A stretch of DNA of 40,195 bases from NCBI RefSeq assembly GCF_020662345.1, contig NZ_VMOA01000049.1, positions 1 to 40,195 on the forward strand. Reading direction: 5' to 3'. Position numbers and translations under genes: made by a program. Numbering within the stretch: position 1 is the stretch's first letter; the number at the start of each line of letters is the position of its first letter. A model generated the notes under the pieces. That model was not told the origin of the DNA. It was given only the letters and a program-made list of their open reading frames with translations, and ran no database searches. This stretch comes from Methylobacterium sp. W2. GTDB taxonomy: Bacteria > Pseudomonadota > Alphaproteobacteria > Rhizobiales > Beijerinckiaceae. Of the stretch, positions 26,116-34,078 are shown in pieces.

Positions 26116-26378
26116 TACTTCCGTTTGAGGACGTCCTGCAGCATGGAGCGGTCCAGCGTCAGGTCGGCGACCAGCCGCTTCAGCTTGCTGTTCTCGTCCT
26201 CCAGCTGCTTGAGCCGTCGGATCTCCGGCACGCCCATGCCGACGAACCGCTTCTTCCAGCGATAAAAGGTCGGCTCGGATACGCCCATCTTCCGGCAGAC
26301 CTCGTCCACCGTCGCACCATTCTCCGCCTGCCGCAGGGCGAAGGCGATCTGTTCATTCGTGAAGCGTTTGCGAGGCAT
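26115..26378 (-). CDS. IS3-family transposase OrfA (HTH), copy 1
   Basis: DNA-binding part of the transposase, 87 residues: HTH motif (NEQIAFALRQAENGATVDEVCRKMG and SEPTFYRWKKRF) followed by a leucine-zipper-like segment (LKQLEDENSKLKRLVADLTL). ATG 26378 has GGAGG nine bases upstream; a GTG at 26387 directly abuts that site and is unlikely. Its protein sequence is identical to copy 2. Confidence 0.92.
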   Translation of the reverse strand: MPRKRFTNEQIAFALRQAENGATVDEVCRKMGVSEPTFYRWKKRFVGMGVPEIRRLKQLEDENSKLKRLVADLTLDRSMLQDVLKRK

Positions 26379-26451
26379 GGCATCCACCCTCCTTCAGGGT
26401 TCAGGATGCCCGAAAAACTTGCGCTCAGCGCGGACCAGTTTGCTGGGTCAG

Positions 26452-26719
26452 GGTCAGTGGTGGGCCCAGCAGGAGTGAAATAACTCAACAAAATCAAGGG
26501 CCATATACGCAGGTGCGGGAATTTCGGCCCATATGATTTCAAACGGTTATTTTTTGCGCATCCCGCACCGACACAGTGCGGATAAGATCAAAATAAGGTC
26601 TGGCGCGGAGCGATCCGGCTGGGTTTGCGCCGCCCCCCTCGTCGCATGTGGCTCCCCAGCCATAGCGACTCGCGTCACACTCCCCTATCCCGTCCGGCCC
26701 ACCTCAGCCCTCGGACCTC
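26452..26719. other. Spacer beyond IS copy 1
   Basis: 268 bases with no gene seen. It contains the inverted repeat CCGCAC-N7-GTGCGG at 26563-26581. It does not continue the methyltransferase gene that the IS appears to interrupt. Confidence 0.35.
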
Positions 26720-27100
26720 ATGTCAGCCTCGCCAACCTTCGAGATCGAACAGGGCAGCCGGCAGGCGTGGCATGAGGCCTTCCTCGGGATGAAGCCCAGC
26801 GTGGTCCCGTGCCCCGGTCTGACGGCGCAGGGCTGGCAGGCCGTTCACGCCGCGTCCCTCGACTTTCTCGACAAGCACGCCGACGAGGCCGGCCGGCTCG
26901 GCTGGACGACGCTGCAGCTCTTTGGCGTGCATCCCGACCTCGGCGTGATCCGTTCCGACTTCTGCGGGGTCATGCTCCTGAGCGGCGATCTGGTGTCGAA
27001 GGTCGAAGCGGACTTCATCCGGTTCGAGCGGACGCGGTACTTTCGAGACGTACCAGGCCGACCGAAGGGGGCCGTGCCGATCTGGGCGGTGAAGCGCTAG
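26720..27100 (+). CDS. Hypothetical protein, 126 residues
   Basis: No named domain recognised. A globular, soluble-looking protein with a helical N-terminus (GSRQAWHEAFLGM), a core with GWTTLQLFGVHPDLGVIRSDFCGVMLL, and a basic C-terminus. The core pattern resembles small uncharacterised proteins found on plasmids and islands of Rhizobiales, from memory only. ATG 26720. It is followed after about 50 bases by another small gene on the same strand. Confidence 0.55.
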   Translation: MSASPTFEIEQGSRQAWHEAFLGMKPSVVPCPGLTAQGWQAVHAASLDFLDKHADEAGRLGWTTLQLFGVHPDLGVIRSDFCGVMLLSGDLVSKVEADFIRFERTRYFRDVPGRPKGAVPIWAVKR

Positions 27101-27152
27101 GCGACCTGGGGGCGTGCCCTGCCTCGTCGCGATCACCGGTAGCGAGACGAGC

Positions 27153-27362
27153 ATGAGCATTGAACGCCCCAAGAGCTACCAGGAGGCTTTGTCGAACGTC
27201 AGGAGTACGATCCAGCGCAAGTTGAGCGTGGTCGGTGTGTCGGAAGATGGGAGGCTCGAACTGTCGAACTTTTTGGTCATGGTGGACGACATGCTGCGGC
27301 CCAATCGGACCTTTCCTGAAGCTAGAAGCGACGCACCCGAGCCGTTAAGTGGAAGCTTTTGA
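27153..27362 (+). CDS. Hypothetical protein, 69 residues
   Basis: Unrecognised small protein starting at ATG 27153: an amphipathic helical stretch (YQEALSNVRSTIQRKLSVVG) then ELSNFLVMVDDMLRPNRTF and a polar tail. The ribosome site is weak (GAGACGAG). It is likely cotranscribed with the preceding 126-residue gene. Confidence 0.45.
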   Translation: MSIERPKSYQEALSNVRSTIQRKLSVVGVSEDGRLELSNFLVMVDDMLRPNRTFPEARSDAPEPLSGSF

Positions 27363-27664
27363 CGAAGGCAATCAACGGTAGAACGATAGCCCCCATCTCA
27401 GCAAAAAGCCCGGCGTGGGGTGATCCATCCGTGGTTCAGTCGCTTCGTTGGTGCACCGCATCAAATGATTAAAGCTTAACCACTTTGCTTATTCGTAAAA
27501 CATCCATGTCATCGTCTCCTCGTTCCCTCAAATCTGCGTGATCGAATTAACTTTAGGGATGCGTTAAGTTGTGTGAGGTCTATCTAGATCAAGATGGTGC
27601 GCAATCGAACAGTTTCAGGGCATAAATTGCCCTCCATTAAGTGCCGTGCAGCCGTCGCTCTATC
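27363..27664 (+). promoter_or_regulatory. AT-rich leader of the chemoreceptor gene, with hairpin
   Basis: 302 bases, strikingly AT-rich for this replicon, with no gene. A perfect hairpin AGGGCA-TAAAT-TGCCCT (27617-27633) lies 31 bases before the ATG at 27665 and could be an operator or a leader structure. No convincing -35/-10 pair was fixed. Confidence 0.4.
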
Positions 27665-29368
27665 ATGAGGAATATCGTTGTGCTGCTGCCAAATATTGCC
27701 ATTCGGACCAAGCTGTTTACTGCATTCAGTTTGCTAACATTAATTATACTCGGACTTGGTATTTTCGGTTTATATGCAGCATCCTCACTTAACGGGTTGT
27801 TGGTCGACGTTCAGACAAATTGGATGCCCAGCGTAAGAGCCGCCGGCGAGATCAATTCCTGGACAAGCCGTTACACTACAAACGTTTTTCGGCATGTACT
27901 TAATACTGATGACGCTACCATGACAAACATTGAAGCCGAGGGAGATAGGCGAGCCAAGAAAATCTCGGAAGTTTCCAAGTCTTACGAGGCATTGATTTCC
28001 TCGCCGGAAGAACGAGCACTTTTTGATGTTTTCAAGCGTGAGTGGCAGGATTTTACGAGGGAAGTTCAGCCGGTATTAGTTCTGTCTCGGCGTAATGAGA
28101 ACGATCAGGCCCGGGCTTTGCTTGACCACAAGGCGACACCACACCAAAAGGCTGCCTTCAATGCGGTCGAGGAGATCATTGCACTCAACAACAAAGGCGC
28201 AGAGGCAGCTCAGCAGCAAGCATTTAATACCTACGCTATGACGAAGACACTCTCGCTTGCATCCGTCTGTCTTGGCCTCCTTCTGTCAGTGGCGCTCACC
28301 GTGTGGATCATCCGCGGAATTTCCGGTGGTATCTCTTCTGTCGTGCGGCCGATGCAAGCTTTGGCAGCAGGAGACCTTACCATCTCTATTCCTCATCAAG
28401 GGGCGAACACTGAAATCGGTATGATCGCGGATGCGGTGCAGGTTTTCAAAGACGGTTTGATCCGAATGCGGGCTCTCGAAGACGAAACAGTTCTTGCCCG
28501 CGCCAGTGCGGAAGAGCAGCGCAAGAAGGGCATGCGCGACATGGCAGATGGCTTTGAGCGGGCCATAAGTGGCATTATCAGCACCGTCACGGCTGCTGCA
28601 ACCGAACTGCAGGCCACAGCCCAAAGCATGGCCGGCACCGCAACCGAAACCGCCAATCAATCGACCACCGTGGCCGCGGCTGCTGAAGAAGCGTCAACCA
28701 ACGTCAACACAGTCGCCGCGGCTGCTGAAGAGCTAGGTTCGTCCGTCCAAGAGATCGGCCGCCAAGTTGATGGTTCGGCGAGCCTTGCGCAAGCGGCTGT
28801 CAACGAGGCTGACCAGACGGCCGCTCTCGTGCAGGAACTGAGCGGCGGCGTAGCGAAGATTGGCGACGTCGTGACGATGATATCGACCATTGCTTCGCAG
28901 ACGAACCTGCTTGCTCTTAACGCCACCATTGAGGCGGCCCGTGCAGGAGAGGCGGGACGTGGCTTCGCCGTGGTCGCTGCTGAGGTGAAGGAGCTGGCCA
29001 ATCAGACCGGCCGAGCGACGGCTGAAATCTCTGCCCAAATCGGACGGATTCAGGGGTCGACGGGTGAAGCTGTGTCGGCGATCGGCCGGATCACAGCGCG
29101 CATCCAAGAGATCAGCAGTGTCGCTACGATGATTGCTGCAGGCGTCGAGGAACAGGGCGCAGCAACTCAGGAGATCGTACGCAACGTATCTCAAGCTGCC
29201 GTGGGTACGAGCGAGGTGACATCGAACATCTCTGGAGTTGCTCGGGCCGCTGAAGATACCGGCACTGCCGCCAGTCAGGTGCTGGGTGCGGCTGATGAAC
29301 TGTCCCGCCAGTCCGAGTGCCTCAATTCAGAAGTGGCGCGGTTCCTCCAAACCGTTCGTGCTGCATAA
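27665..29368 (+). CDS. Methyl-accepting chemotaxis protein
   Basis: Transmembrane chemoreceptor of 567 residues. It has TM1 at about 17-39, a periplasmic four-helix-bundle-like sensor (about 40-190), and TM2 at about 197-219. A HAMP domain (VVRPMQALAAGDLTISIP) and a long cytoplasmic signalling coiled coil follow. The hairpin tip is conserved (about 414-438: NLLALNATIEAARAG-EAGRGFAVVA), so it can engage CheA/CheW encoded elsewhere. No CheR/CheB-docking pentapeptide is visible at the C-terminus. ATG 27665 is preferred over GTG 27641. Ligand unknown. It is AT-richer than the core genes, suggesting transfer, and is followed by an HD-GYP gene. Confidence 0.92.
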   Translation: MRNIVVLLPNIAIRTKLFTAFSLLTLIILGLGIFGLYAASSLNGLLVDVQTNWMPSVRAAGEINSWTSRYTTNVFRHVLNTDDATMTNIEAEGDRRAKKISEVSKSYEALISSPEERALFDVFKREWQDFTREVQPVLVLSRRNENDQARALLDHKATPHQKAAFNAVEEIIALNNKGAEAAQQQAFNTYAMTKTLSLASVCLGLLLSVALTVWIIRGISGGISSVVRPMQALAAGDLTISIPHQGANTEIGMIADAVQVFKDGLIRMRALEDETVLARASAEEQRKKGMRDMADGFERAISGIISTVTAAATELQATAQSMAGTATETANQSTTVAAAAEEASTNVNTVAAAAEELGSSVQEIGRQVDGSASLAQAAVNEADQTAALVQELSGGVAKIGDVVTMISTIASQTNLLALNATIEAARAGEAGRGFAVVAAEVKELANQTGRATAEISAQIGRIQGSTGEAVSAIGRITARIQEISSVATMIAAGVEEQGAATQEIVRNVSQAAVGTSEVTSNISGVARAAEDTGTAASQVLGAADELSRQSECLNSEVARFLQTVRAA

Positions 29369-29442
29369 GACCGGTTCGATCCGAGACAGATAATGAAAAT
29401 TCCGGGAGCGAAAACGTAAATCGATACGATGAGAGATCGGCT

Positions 29443-30513
29443 ATGAATGAACTGATGCTTATCAGTGACGACTTTCGTCGCACAGAGCGATTACTGCACG
29501 ATTTACGATTATCAATTCCGTCGACGATCTACGATCTTTATGACCACACTCCTCCAGCAAATCCCCCTGCAATTATCCTAAGCGATATTAGGGAGTTGAC
29601 GTCCGATGTCATCGCTCGGCTGAAGCATCTCCTATGCCAAGCCGGTATCGGCAAGAAGCCGCATGTCTTCGTCGTTTACAATGAAGGTCCGCGGACCCAA
29701 GCTTATGCCCAGATGCTTGGGGTAACAACGATGATTACCGCTGCGGCCATCTCTACCCTGCCGCGAGTTATCGAACGCGTCGTGGTCGAGGCTGGGATTG
29801 TGCCTCTTTCAGCACAGAAGCACGCCAGCCGGGCGCGGGAGTTTCTACGCGACACGATCATGGCTGGCGTGCTGACACCAACCGAGGTTGCGAACGGAAC
29901 GGAGATCGTTGCCACTGCCATTAGCGCCCACGGGATCTACGATTGGATCCGCGTGGTGCGCGACTTCGATGATGGCACGCACCAGCATATCCTGCTCGTT
30001 GCAGGTCTGGCAGCAGCTTTTGCCGGCACCCTTGGGATGTCGATGGCCGACCGACACCGATTAGCTCAGGCGGCTCTCCTTCACGATGTCGGTAAGACCA
30101 AGATCCCTGTTGCCATCCTTAATAAGCCAGGCAGGCTCGATGCGGCCGAGATGACGGTAATGCGAACGCACGCCGTCGAGGGCTATCGCATGCTTATCGG
30201 GCTTGGGTTCGATGACGCCATGCTCGGCGTCGTCCGATCCCACCACGAGATGTTAGATGGATCTGGCTACCCCGATAGATTGTCGGGGGACTCCATTCCT
30301 GACTTTGTCCGGCTGATTACGGTCTGCGATGTCTACGGCGCCTTGATAGAAGAGCGACCTTACAGAGCGCCGATGGCTGCGACGGAGGCGTACTCGATCC
30401 TCGTAGGCATGATGGGGAGGTTGGATGCCGATCTAGTGCATGCTTTCAGGCCCGTCGTGATAGCGTCGGCTAGTCATGCCAATCGCTTTGGAACCCTCGT
30501 GTCATCACATTGA
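29443..30513 (+). CDS. HD-GYP domain cyclic-di-GMP phosphodiesterase with receiver-like N-terminus
   Basis: Protein of 356 residues expected to hydrolyse c-di-GMP. The HD-GYP domain (about 150-350) keeps the metal and signature residues: H214-D215 in LLHDVGKTKIP and H267-H268-E-x-x-D272-G-x-G275-Y276-P277. Residues 1-120 have the strand pattern of a response-regulator receiver (LMLISDD, AIILSDI, HVFVVYN), but the acidic pocket is poorly conserved, so it may be a pseudo-receiver. ATG 29443, 74 bases after the chemoreceptor gene on the same strand, suggests cotranscription and a link between sensing and c-di-GMP. The gene is AT-richer than core genes. Confidence 0.88.
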   Translation: MNELMLISDDFRRTERLLHDLRLSIPSTIYDLYDHTPPANPPAIILSDIRELTSDVIARLKHLLCQAGIGKKPHVFVVYNEGPRTQAYAQMLGVTTMITAAAISTLPRVIERVVVEAGIVPLSAQKHASRAREFLRDTIMAGVLTPTEVANGTEIVATAISAHGIYDWIRVVRDFDDGTHQHILLVAGLAAAFAGTLGMSMADRHRLAQAALLHDVGKTKIPVAILNKPGRLDAAEMTVMRTHAVEGYRMLIGLGFDDAMLGVVRSHHEMLDGSGYPDRLSGDSIPDFVRLITVCDVYGALIEERPYRAPMAATEAYSILVGMMGRLDADLVHAFRPVVIASASHANRFGTLVSSH

Positions 30514-30590
30514 CCGAACGCAGATATGCTGACGCTAACATGGCCGCGCTCTCTGATTCGGCAGGCCAGGATATCGCTGCTAACCACATA

Positions 30591-30628
30591 CGAAAAATCC
30601 GACGCGGCGCGAGCCGGGCGGGGTCAAG
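30591..30628 (-). terminator. Terminator-like dispersed repeat, copy A (degenerate)
   Basis: 38 bases matching copy B (34079-34116) at 34 positions, with shared core GGCGCGAGCCGGGCGGGG. Read on the minus strand it ends in a T-run after an imperfect hairpin. It lies 3' of the small minus-strand genes and also 3' of the HD-GYP gene. Confidence 0.55.
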
Positions 30629-30703
30629 TCGCTAGTTCAGGAAAGAGCTGCCCCTCGTCGAGGAACGCGCGGGCGGTGCATGGGCCGTGCCGGGGCTAGG
30701 TCA

Positions 30704-30796
30704 TCAGAGCGGGCCGCCCTCAACCTTGAACCGGATCACGGTCTCGTCCGTTGTCAGTGGCCAGATTTCTGAGAAGGCGATCGGTTGATGCAACAT
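30704..30796 (-). CDS. Possible 30-residue small protein
   Basis: A short frame from ATG 30796 ending in tandem stops (TGATGA), composition protein-like (SEIWPLTTDETVIRFKVEGGP). It follows the 78-residue gene by 16 bases in the same direction. It could be a real small protein or the fragment of a lost gene. No ribosome site is clear. Confidence 0.28.
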   Translation of the reverse strand: MLHQPIAFSEIWPLTTDETVIRFKVEGGPL

Positions 30797-30812
30797 CCCG
30801 TGAGCCGGGATC

Positions 30813-31049
30813 TCAAGCCATCCCGTCGGCATCGTTCATAGGATCGAACATGCAGGCGGCGAGCTCCCCCCGCACTCGAAGTGCCTCGATCCGATGCGCT
30901 CTTACGATCGAGGTCACGGCATCCGCTTCAGGCCTGCCGCCATGCAAGCGCAGATCGGCTGCGATACCTGCCATAACGTAGGCAAGGTGTTCCAGTGCAT
31001 CGATCTTGCAAGTCAGGATTTCTATGAGCTCGGCTCGTATCTGGTCCAT
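30813..31049 (-). CDS. Hypothetical 78-residue protein
   Basis: Unrecognised, mostly helical small protein (IRAELIEILTCKIDALEHLAYVM, then VTSIVRAHRIEALRVRGEL). ATG 31049 with AGGAG upstream. In size and style it resembles the 80-residue helical protein at 23549-23791, but no clear sequence relation could be shown by eye. It belongs to a minus-strand run of very small genes whose first member is split by the IS66 element. Confidence 0.5.
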   Translation of the reverse strand: MDQIRAELIEILTCKIDALEHLAYVMAGIAADLRLHGGRPEADAVTSIVRAHRIEALRVRGELAACMFDPMNDADGMA

Positions 31050-31161
31050 TTCGCAGCTCGCTCCTGAGCGGCAGGGGGCGCAGGTGGAAATGACGCCTCA
31101 GGCCATTGGGCCCATTGCGGGGCTGGATATCAAAAGGCGGGTAGGGAAATCCCGCTGCGAC

Positions 31162-31260
31162 CTAAGCCGAGCGCGCTAGTAGATAATGCTTCTCAGAGAA
31201 AGCAGCCTCCATAGCAAGCGTCACTTGGCAGGCATGTGGCATCGTGTATGCCCCCTGCAT
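31162..31260 (-). CDS. Possible 32-residue small protein
   Basis: A frame from ATG 31260 (MQGAYTMPHACQVTLAMEAA) ending at 31162. The same frame stays open upstream to the TAG that ends the split 70-residue gene, and those codons also look protein-like. The two might once have been joined, or the start may lie earlier. Low confidence. Confidence 0.28.
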   Translation of the reverse strand: MQGAYTMPHACQVTLAMEAAFSEKHYLLARSA

Positions 31261-31498
31261 CGCGTAAGCCAGGTCCGCGCTGGGTTTGGAGGCGGTGCGT
31301 TTTAGAGGCGCCTAACGCGAGCCGTCGGCCCAGGTCACGGACGAGCCGGGCTCAAGCATTTCCAAATTATTGAGCAGGTCCACGAGATCATCTGTGTCGT
31401 CCAACGATAGCTGCGTCTGACGGACACCCTTCACCAAAGCGGGCTCTCCAGTCTTCACGTTGCGCACCGTCCAGCCGCGTCCGTCCGGGAACATGTCA

Positions 31499-31506
31499 TA
31501 CTCGAT
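31499..31506. repeat. Target site duplication of IS66, left
   Basis: TACTCGAT immediately outside the left inverted repeat, identical to 34004-34011. Eight bases is the known duplication length of the IS66 family. Confidence 0.95.
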
Positions 31507-31598
31507 GTACGCGTCCGGTGATGGCCGCGGTCGACAGCATCGCGCACTCGGCTGAAGCCTGACCTTAATGCTGGCGTCAAGGTCAGCGGGTCGGGGCG

Positions 31599-32012
31599 AT
31601 GCGGGTCGAGGTGCTTGAGGGGGCCGAACGACGGCGGCGCTGGTCGTTCGAGGACAAGGTGCGGATCGTCGAAGCCTCGTACGAGGCCGGGGTGTCGGTG
31701 TGTTCGGTGGCGCGCCGGCACGGGATCGCCCAGGGCCTGCTGTTCACGTGGCGACGCCAGGCTCGGGAAGGCCGTTTGGGCGGGGATGAGCAGGCCCCGG
31801 TCTTCGTGCCCGTCGCGATCACCCCGGAGCCGTCGCCGGCGGTTCCGGTTCTGCGGTCGGATGATCTTGATGTTGCGGCCCAGCCCCGTCGAGCGCGGCG
31901 CAAGACCGGGATCATGGAGATCGATCTCGGTGGTGGTCGGCGTCTCAAGGTCGACCGGGACGTCGATGCCGCGGCACTGCGTCGGGTGCTCGATGCCCTG
32001 GAGGGCCGATGA
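31599..32012 (+). CDS. tnpA: IS66 accessory protein TnpA
   Basis: 137-residue protein of the IS66 TnpA/transposase-8-like family. The N-terminal HTH (RRRWSFEDKVRIVEASYEAG and SVARRHGIAQGLLFTWRRQ) binds DNA; the C-terminus is variable and ends in VDAAALRRVLDALEG. Its last codons overlap the tnpB start (ATGA at 32009), implying coupled translation. Confidence 0.92.
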   Translation: MRVEVLEGAERRRRWSFEDKVRIVEASYEAGVSVCSVARRHGIAQGLLFTWRRQAREGRLGGDEQAPVFVPVAITPEPSPAVPVLRSDDLDVAAQPRRARRKTGIMEIDLGGGRRLKVDRDVDAAALRRVLDALEGR

Positions 32013-32356
32013 TCCCGCTGCCGGCCAACGTTCGGGTCTGGCTGGCCACCGGCCACACCGACATGCGCAAGGGCTTTTCCAGCTTGGGGATGATCGTCCA
32101 GGAAACGCTCAAGCGCGATCCCCACTTCGGACACCTGTTCGTCTTCCGCGGCCGGCGCGGTGACCTGATCAAGGTGATCTGGCACGATGGCCAGGGCGCG
32201 TGCCTGTACACCAAGCGGCTCGACCGCGGCCGCTTCCTGTGGCCGTCGGTGGCGGACGGAGCCGTGACGATCTCGACGGCGCAGCTCGGCTACCTGCTCT
32301 CGGGCATCGACTGGCGGATGCCGCGGACAAGCTGGCGTCCGAGCGCCGTCGGCTGA
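32009..32356 (+). CDS. tnpB: IS66 accessory protein TnpB
   Basis: 115-residue IS66 Orf2-type protein, usual length, with the family blocks TGHTDMRKGFSSLGMIVQE, GHLFVFRGRRGDLIKVIWHDGQG and CLYTKRLDRGRFLWP. Its exact role is unknown, but it is needed for transposition in studied IS66 members. It is not related to the RNA-guided TnpB of IS605 elements despite the shared name. Confidence 0.93.
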   Translation: MIPLPANVRVWLATGHTDMRKGFSSLGMIVQETLKRDPHFGHLFVFRGRRGDLIKVIWHDGQGACLYTKRLDRGRFLWPSVADGAVTISTAQLGYLLSGIDWRMPRTSWRPSAVG

Positions 32357-32400
32357 GGATAACGCGTTACAGAGGCTGAGGAATATGCTCTTCTCAGTGT

Positions 32401-33960
32401 GTGCCGAACGCGCCTGAGCCCCCGCCGCTTCCCACCGATCTCGCTGCCGCTCACGCCATGATCCTGGCCGAGCGGGCGGCGCGGCTCGTGTCCGAGATCG
32501 CGGTCGAACGGCTCAAGCTGGAGGTCGCCCGGCTGCGACGGGAGCGCTTCGGGGCCTCCTCGGAACGCAGCGCCCGGATCGGCCAGCTCGAACTAACGTT
32601 GGAGGATCTGGAGGAGACGCTCGCCGAGACGGAGGCGCAAGCGGCTGAGCCCGAGCCGCATACCACCCCGACCTCTTCCCAGCGCAAGCCCGCTCGTAGG
32701 CTCTTGCCCGAGCATCTGCCGCGCGAGCGCATTCTCCATCCCAGCCCGACGACCTGCGCCTGCTGTGGCGGGGCACGCCTGCGCCCTCTCGGCGAAGACG
32801 TCACCGAGACTCTGGAGCGGATCCCGGCGCGCTGGGTCGTGATCCAGCACGTGCGCGAGCGCTTCTCCTGCCGCGACTGCGAGACCATCGCGCAGAACCC
32901 GGCCCCCTTCCATCCGATCCCGCGGGGGCGGGCCGGGCCGAACCTCCTGGCCGAGGTGATGATGGCCAAGTTCGGCCTGCATCTGCCGCTGCATCGCCAG
33001 AGCCAGCGCTTCGCCCATGAAGGCGTGCCGGTCGACGTCTCGACGTTGGCTGGCTGGGTCGGAGCCGTCACCACCGCCCTGTCGCCCCTAGTCTCCCGGA
33101 TCGAGGCCCATGTCCGGGGAGCCGACCGCCTCCATCTCGACGATACGCCGGTGCCGGTCCTGGCCAAGGGGAAGACCCGCACCGGCCGGCTCTGGACGGT
33201 GGTGCGCGACGACCGCCCCTTCGGTGGACCCGAGCCGCCGGCCGCGGCCTACTTCTACTCCCCCGACCGCTCCGGCGCGCATGCCGAGACTTGGCTCGGC
33301 GACTTCCACGGCATCGTGCAGGCGGACGCCTTCTCGGGGTTCGGCCGGCTGTACGACCCAGGCCGCAAGCCGGGTCCGATCCGCGAGGCGGCCTGCTGGG
33401 CCCATGCCCGACGCAAGTTCTTCGAGCTGGCCGATCTAAAGAAGGCTCCGATCGCCATCGAGGCCGTGACGCGGATCGATGCGATCTTCGCCATCGAGCG
33501 CGCCGCCAACGGTCTTGCCCCCGATGAGCGCCGCGCGCACCGAAGCATTCGCTCCGCCGCCCTCGTTGCCGACCTGGAGGCGTGGCTGCGGGAGAACCGC
33601 GCCAAGCTCTCGGCCAAGGCTCCCACGGCAGCGGCGATCGACTACCTGCTCAAGCGCTGGACCGCCTTCGCCCGGTTCCTCGACGACGGACGGATCTGCC
33701 TGTCGAACAATGCTGCCGAACGCTCCATCCGTCCCATCGCGGTGGGCCGCCGCAACTGGACCTTCGCCGGATCGGATGCGGGCGGTCATCGTACCGCTGC
33801 CCTCTACACGCTGATCGAAACCGCCAAGCTCAATCGCATCGACCCCCAGGCCTGGCTCGCCGACGTGCTCACGCGGCTACCCGACCATCCCGCCAGGCGT
33901 ATCGACGATCTGCTGCCGTGGAACTGGACCCAGCCTCAGCGCCGGCAGATCGCCGCCTGA
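32401..33960 (+). CDS. tnpC: IS66 transposase TnpC
   Basis: DDE transposase of 519 residues. An N-terminal coiled-coil helix (about 15-80) is followed by a zinc-binding region CACCGG with CRDC about 40 residues later, then the catalytic domain. Likely triad residues are in LHLDDTPVPV, QADAFSGFGRL and NNAAERSIRPIAVGRRNW. GTG start at 32401, 44 bases after tnpB. The stop is 43 bases before the right end. Confidence 0.94.
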   Translation: MPNAPEPPPLPTDLAAAHAMILAERAARLVSEIAVERLKLEVARLRRERFGASSERSARIGQLELTLEDLEETLAETEAQAAEPEPHTTPTSSQRKPARRLLPEHLPRERILHPSPTTCACCGGARLRPLGEDVTETLERIPARWVVIQHVRERFSCRDCETIAQNPAPFHPIPRGRAGPNLLAEVMMAKFGLHLPLHRQSQRFAHEGVPVDVSTLAGWVGAVTTALSPLVSRIEAHVRGADRLHLDDTPVPVLAKGKTRTGRLWTVVRDDRPFGGPEPPAAAYFYSPDRSGAHAETWLGDFHGIVQADAFSGFGRLYDPGRKPGPIREAACWAHARRKFFELADLKKAPIAIEAVTRIDAIFAIERAANGLAPDERRAHRSIRSAALVADLEAWLRENRAKLSAKAPTAAAIDYLLKRWTAFARFLDDGRICLSNNAAERSIRPIAVGRRNWTFAGSDAGGHRTAALYTLIETAKLNRIDPQAWLADVLTRLPDHPARRIDDLLPWNWTQPQRRQIAA

Positions 33961-34003
33961 CACCCCGCCGGGACCACGAACGCGGCCATCACCGAAGGCG
34001 TAC

Positions 34004-34011
34004 TACTCGAT
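34004..34011. repeat. Target site duplication of IS66, right
   Basis: TACTCGAT immediately after the right inverted repeat, identical to 31499-31506. Confidence 0.95.
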
Positions 34012-34078
34012 CTCGCCATTGTCGTTCATGGCCAGGCCCTCCGAGGCGGGAGGGGAGCCTACACCGTCGGTCCACGAA

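Larger units (their letters stand above)
25253..26451 (-). mobile_element. IS3-family element (IS407 group), copy 1
   Basis: Element of about 1.2 kb with orfA and orfB on the minus strand. Its ends carry imperfect inverted repeats: TGACCCAGCAAACTGGTCC at the orfA end (26451 reading inward) and TGACCCCGTTTATGGTCC at the orfB end (25253 reading inward). The orfA boundary could be six bases further out (26457), because TGACCC is doubled there and the doubling is shared with copy 2. Flanking tetramers are GAGT and GGGT, so no perfect target duplication is seen. Confidence 0.88.
31507..34003 (+). mobile_element. Complete IS66-family insertion sequence
   Basis: 2497-base element carrying tnpA, tnpB and tnpC in one direction. 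The terminal inverted repeats begin GTACGC, then CGGTGATGGCCGCG: left 31507-31530, right read inward from 34003. It is flanked by perfect 8-base duplications. All three genes are open, so it may be active. The perfect duplication indicates a simple, fairly recent insertion. Confidence 0.95.
31312..34029 (-). pseudogene. Small 70-residue gene split by the IS66 element
   Basis: The first codons lie to the right of IS66 (ATG 34029, with GGAGG eight bases before it) and the rest to the left (ending TAG 31312-31314). Removing the element and one copy of the 8-base duplication restores one frame of 70 codons, beginning MNDNGEIEYDMFPDGRGW and ending with an acidic LDDTDDLVDLLNNLEML segment. The split falls inside codon 9. 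A truncated version could start at the internal ATG 31494. Function unknown. Confidence 0.85.

Noticed and set aside
26533..26775. 80-residue plus-strand frame before the 126-residue gene
   Set aside because: Low-complexity composition and no ribosome site; overlaps the start of a better gene.
29370..29390. GGTTCGATCC resembling a tRNA T-arm, as a possible att copy of tRNA-Ala
   Set aside because: Only ten bases match and the rest of the tRNA 3' end is absent; likely chance.
32009..32356. TnpB as an RNA-guided nuclease (OMEGA system)
   Set aside because: This is IS66 TnpB (Orf2), a 115-residue protein unrelated to the IS605-type TnpB; no omega-RNA-like structure was seen.
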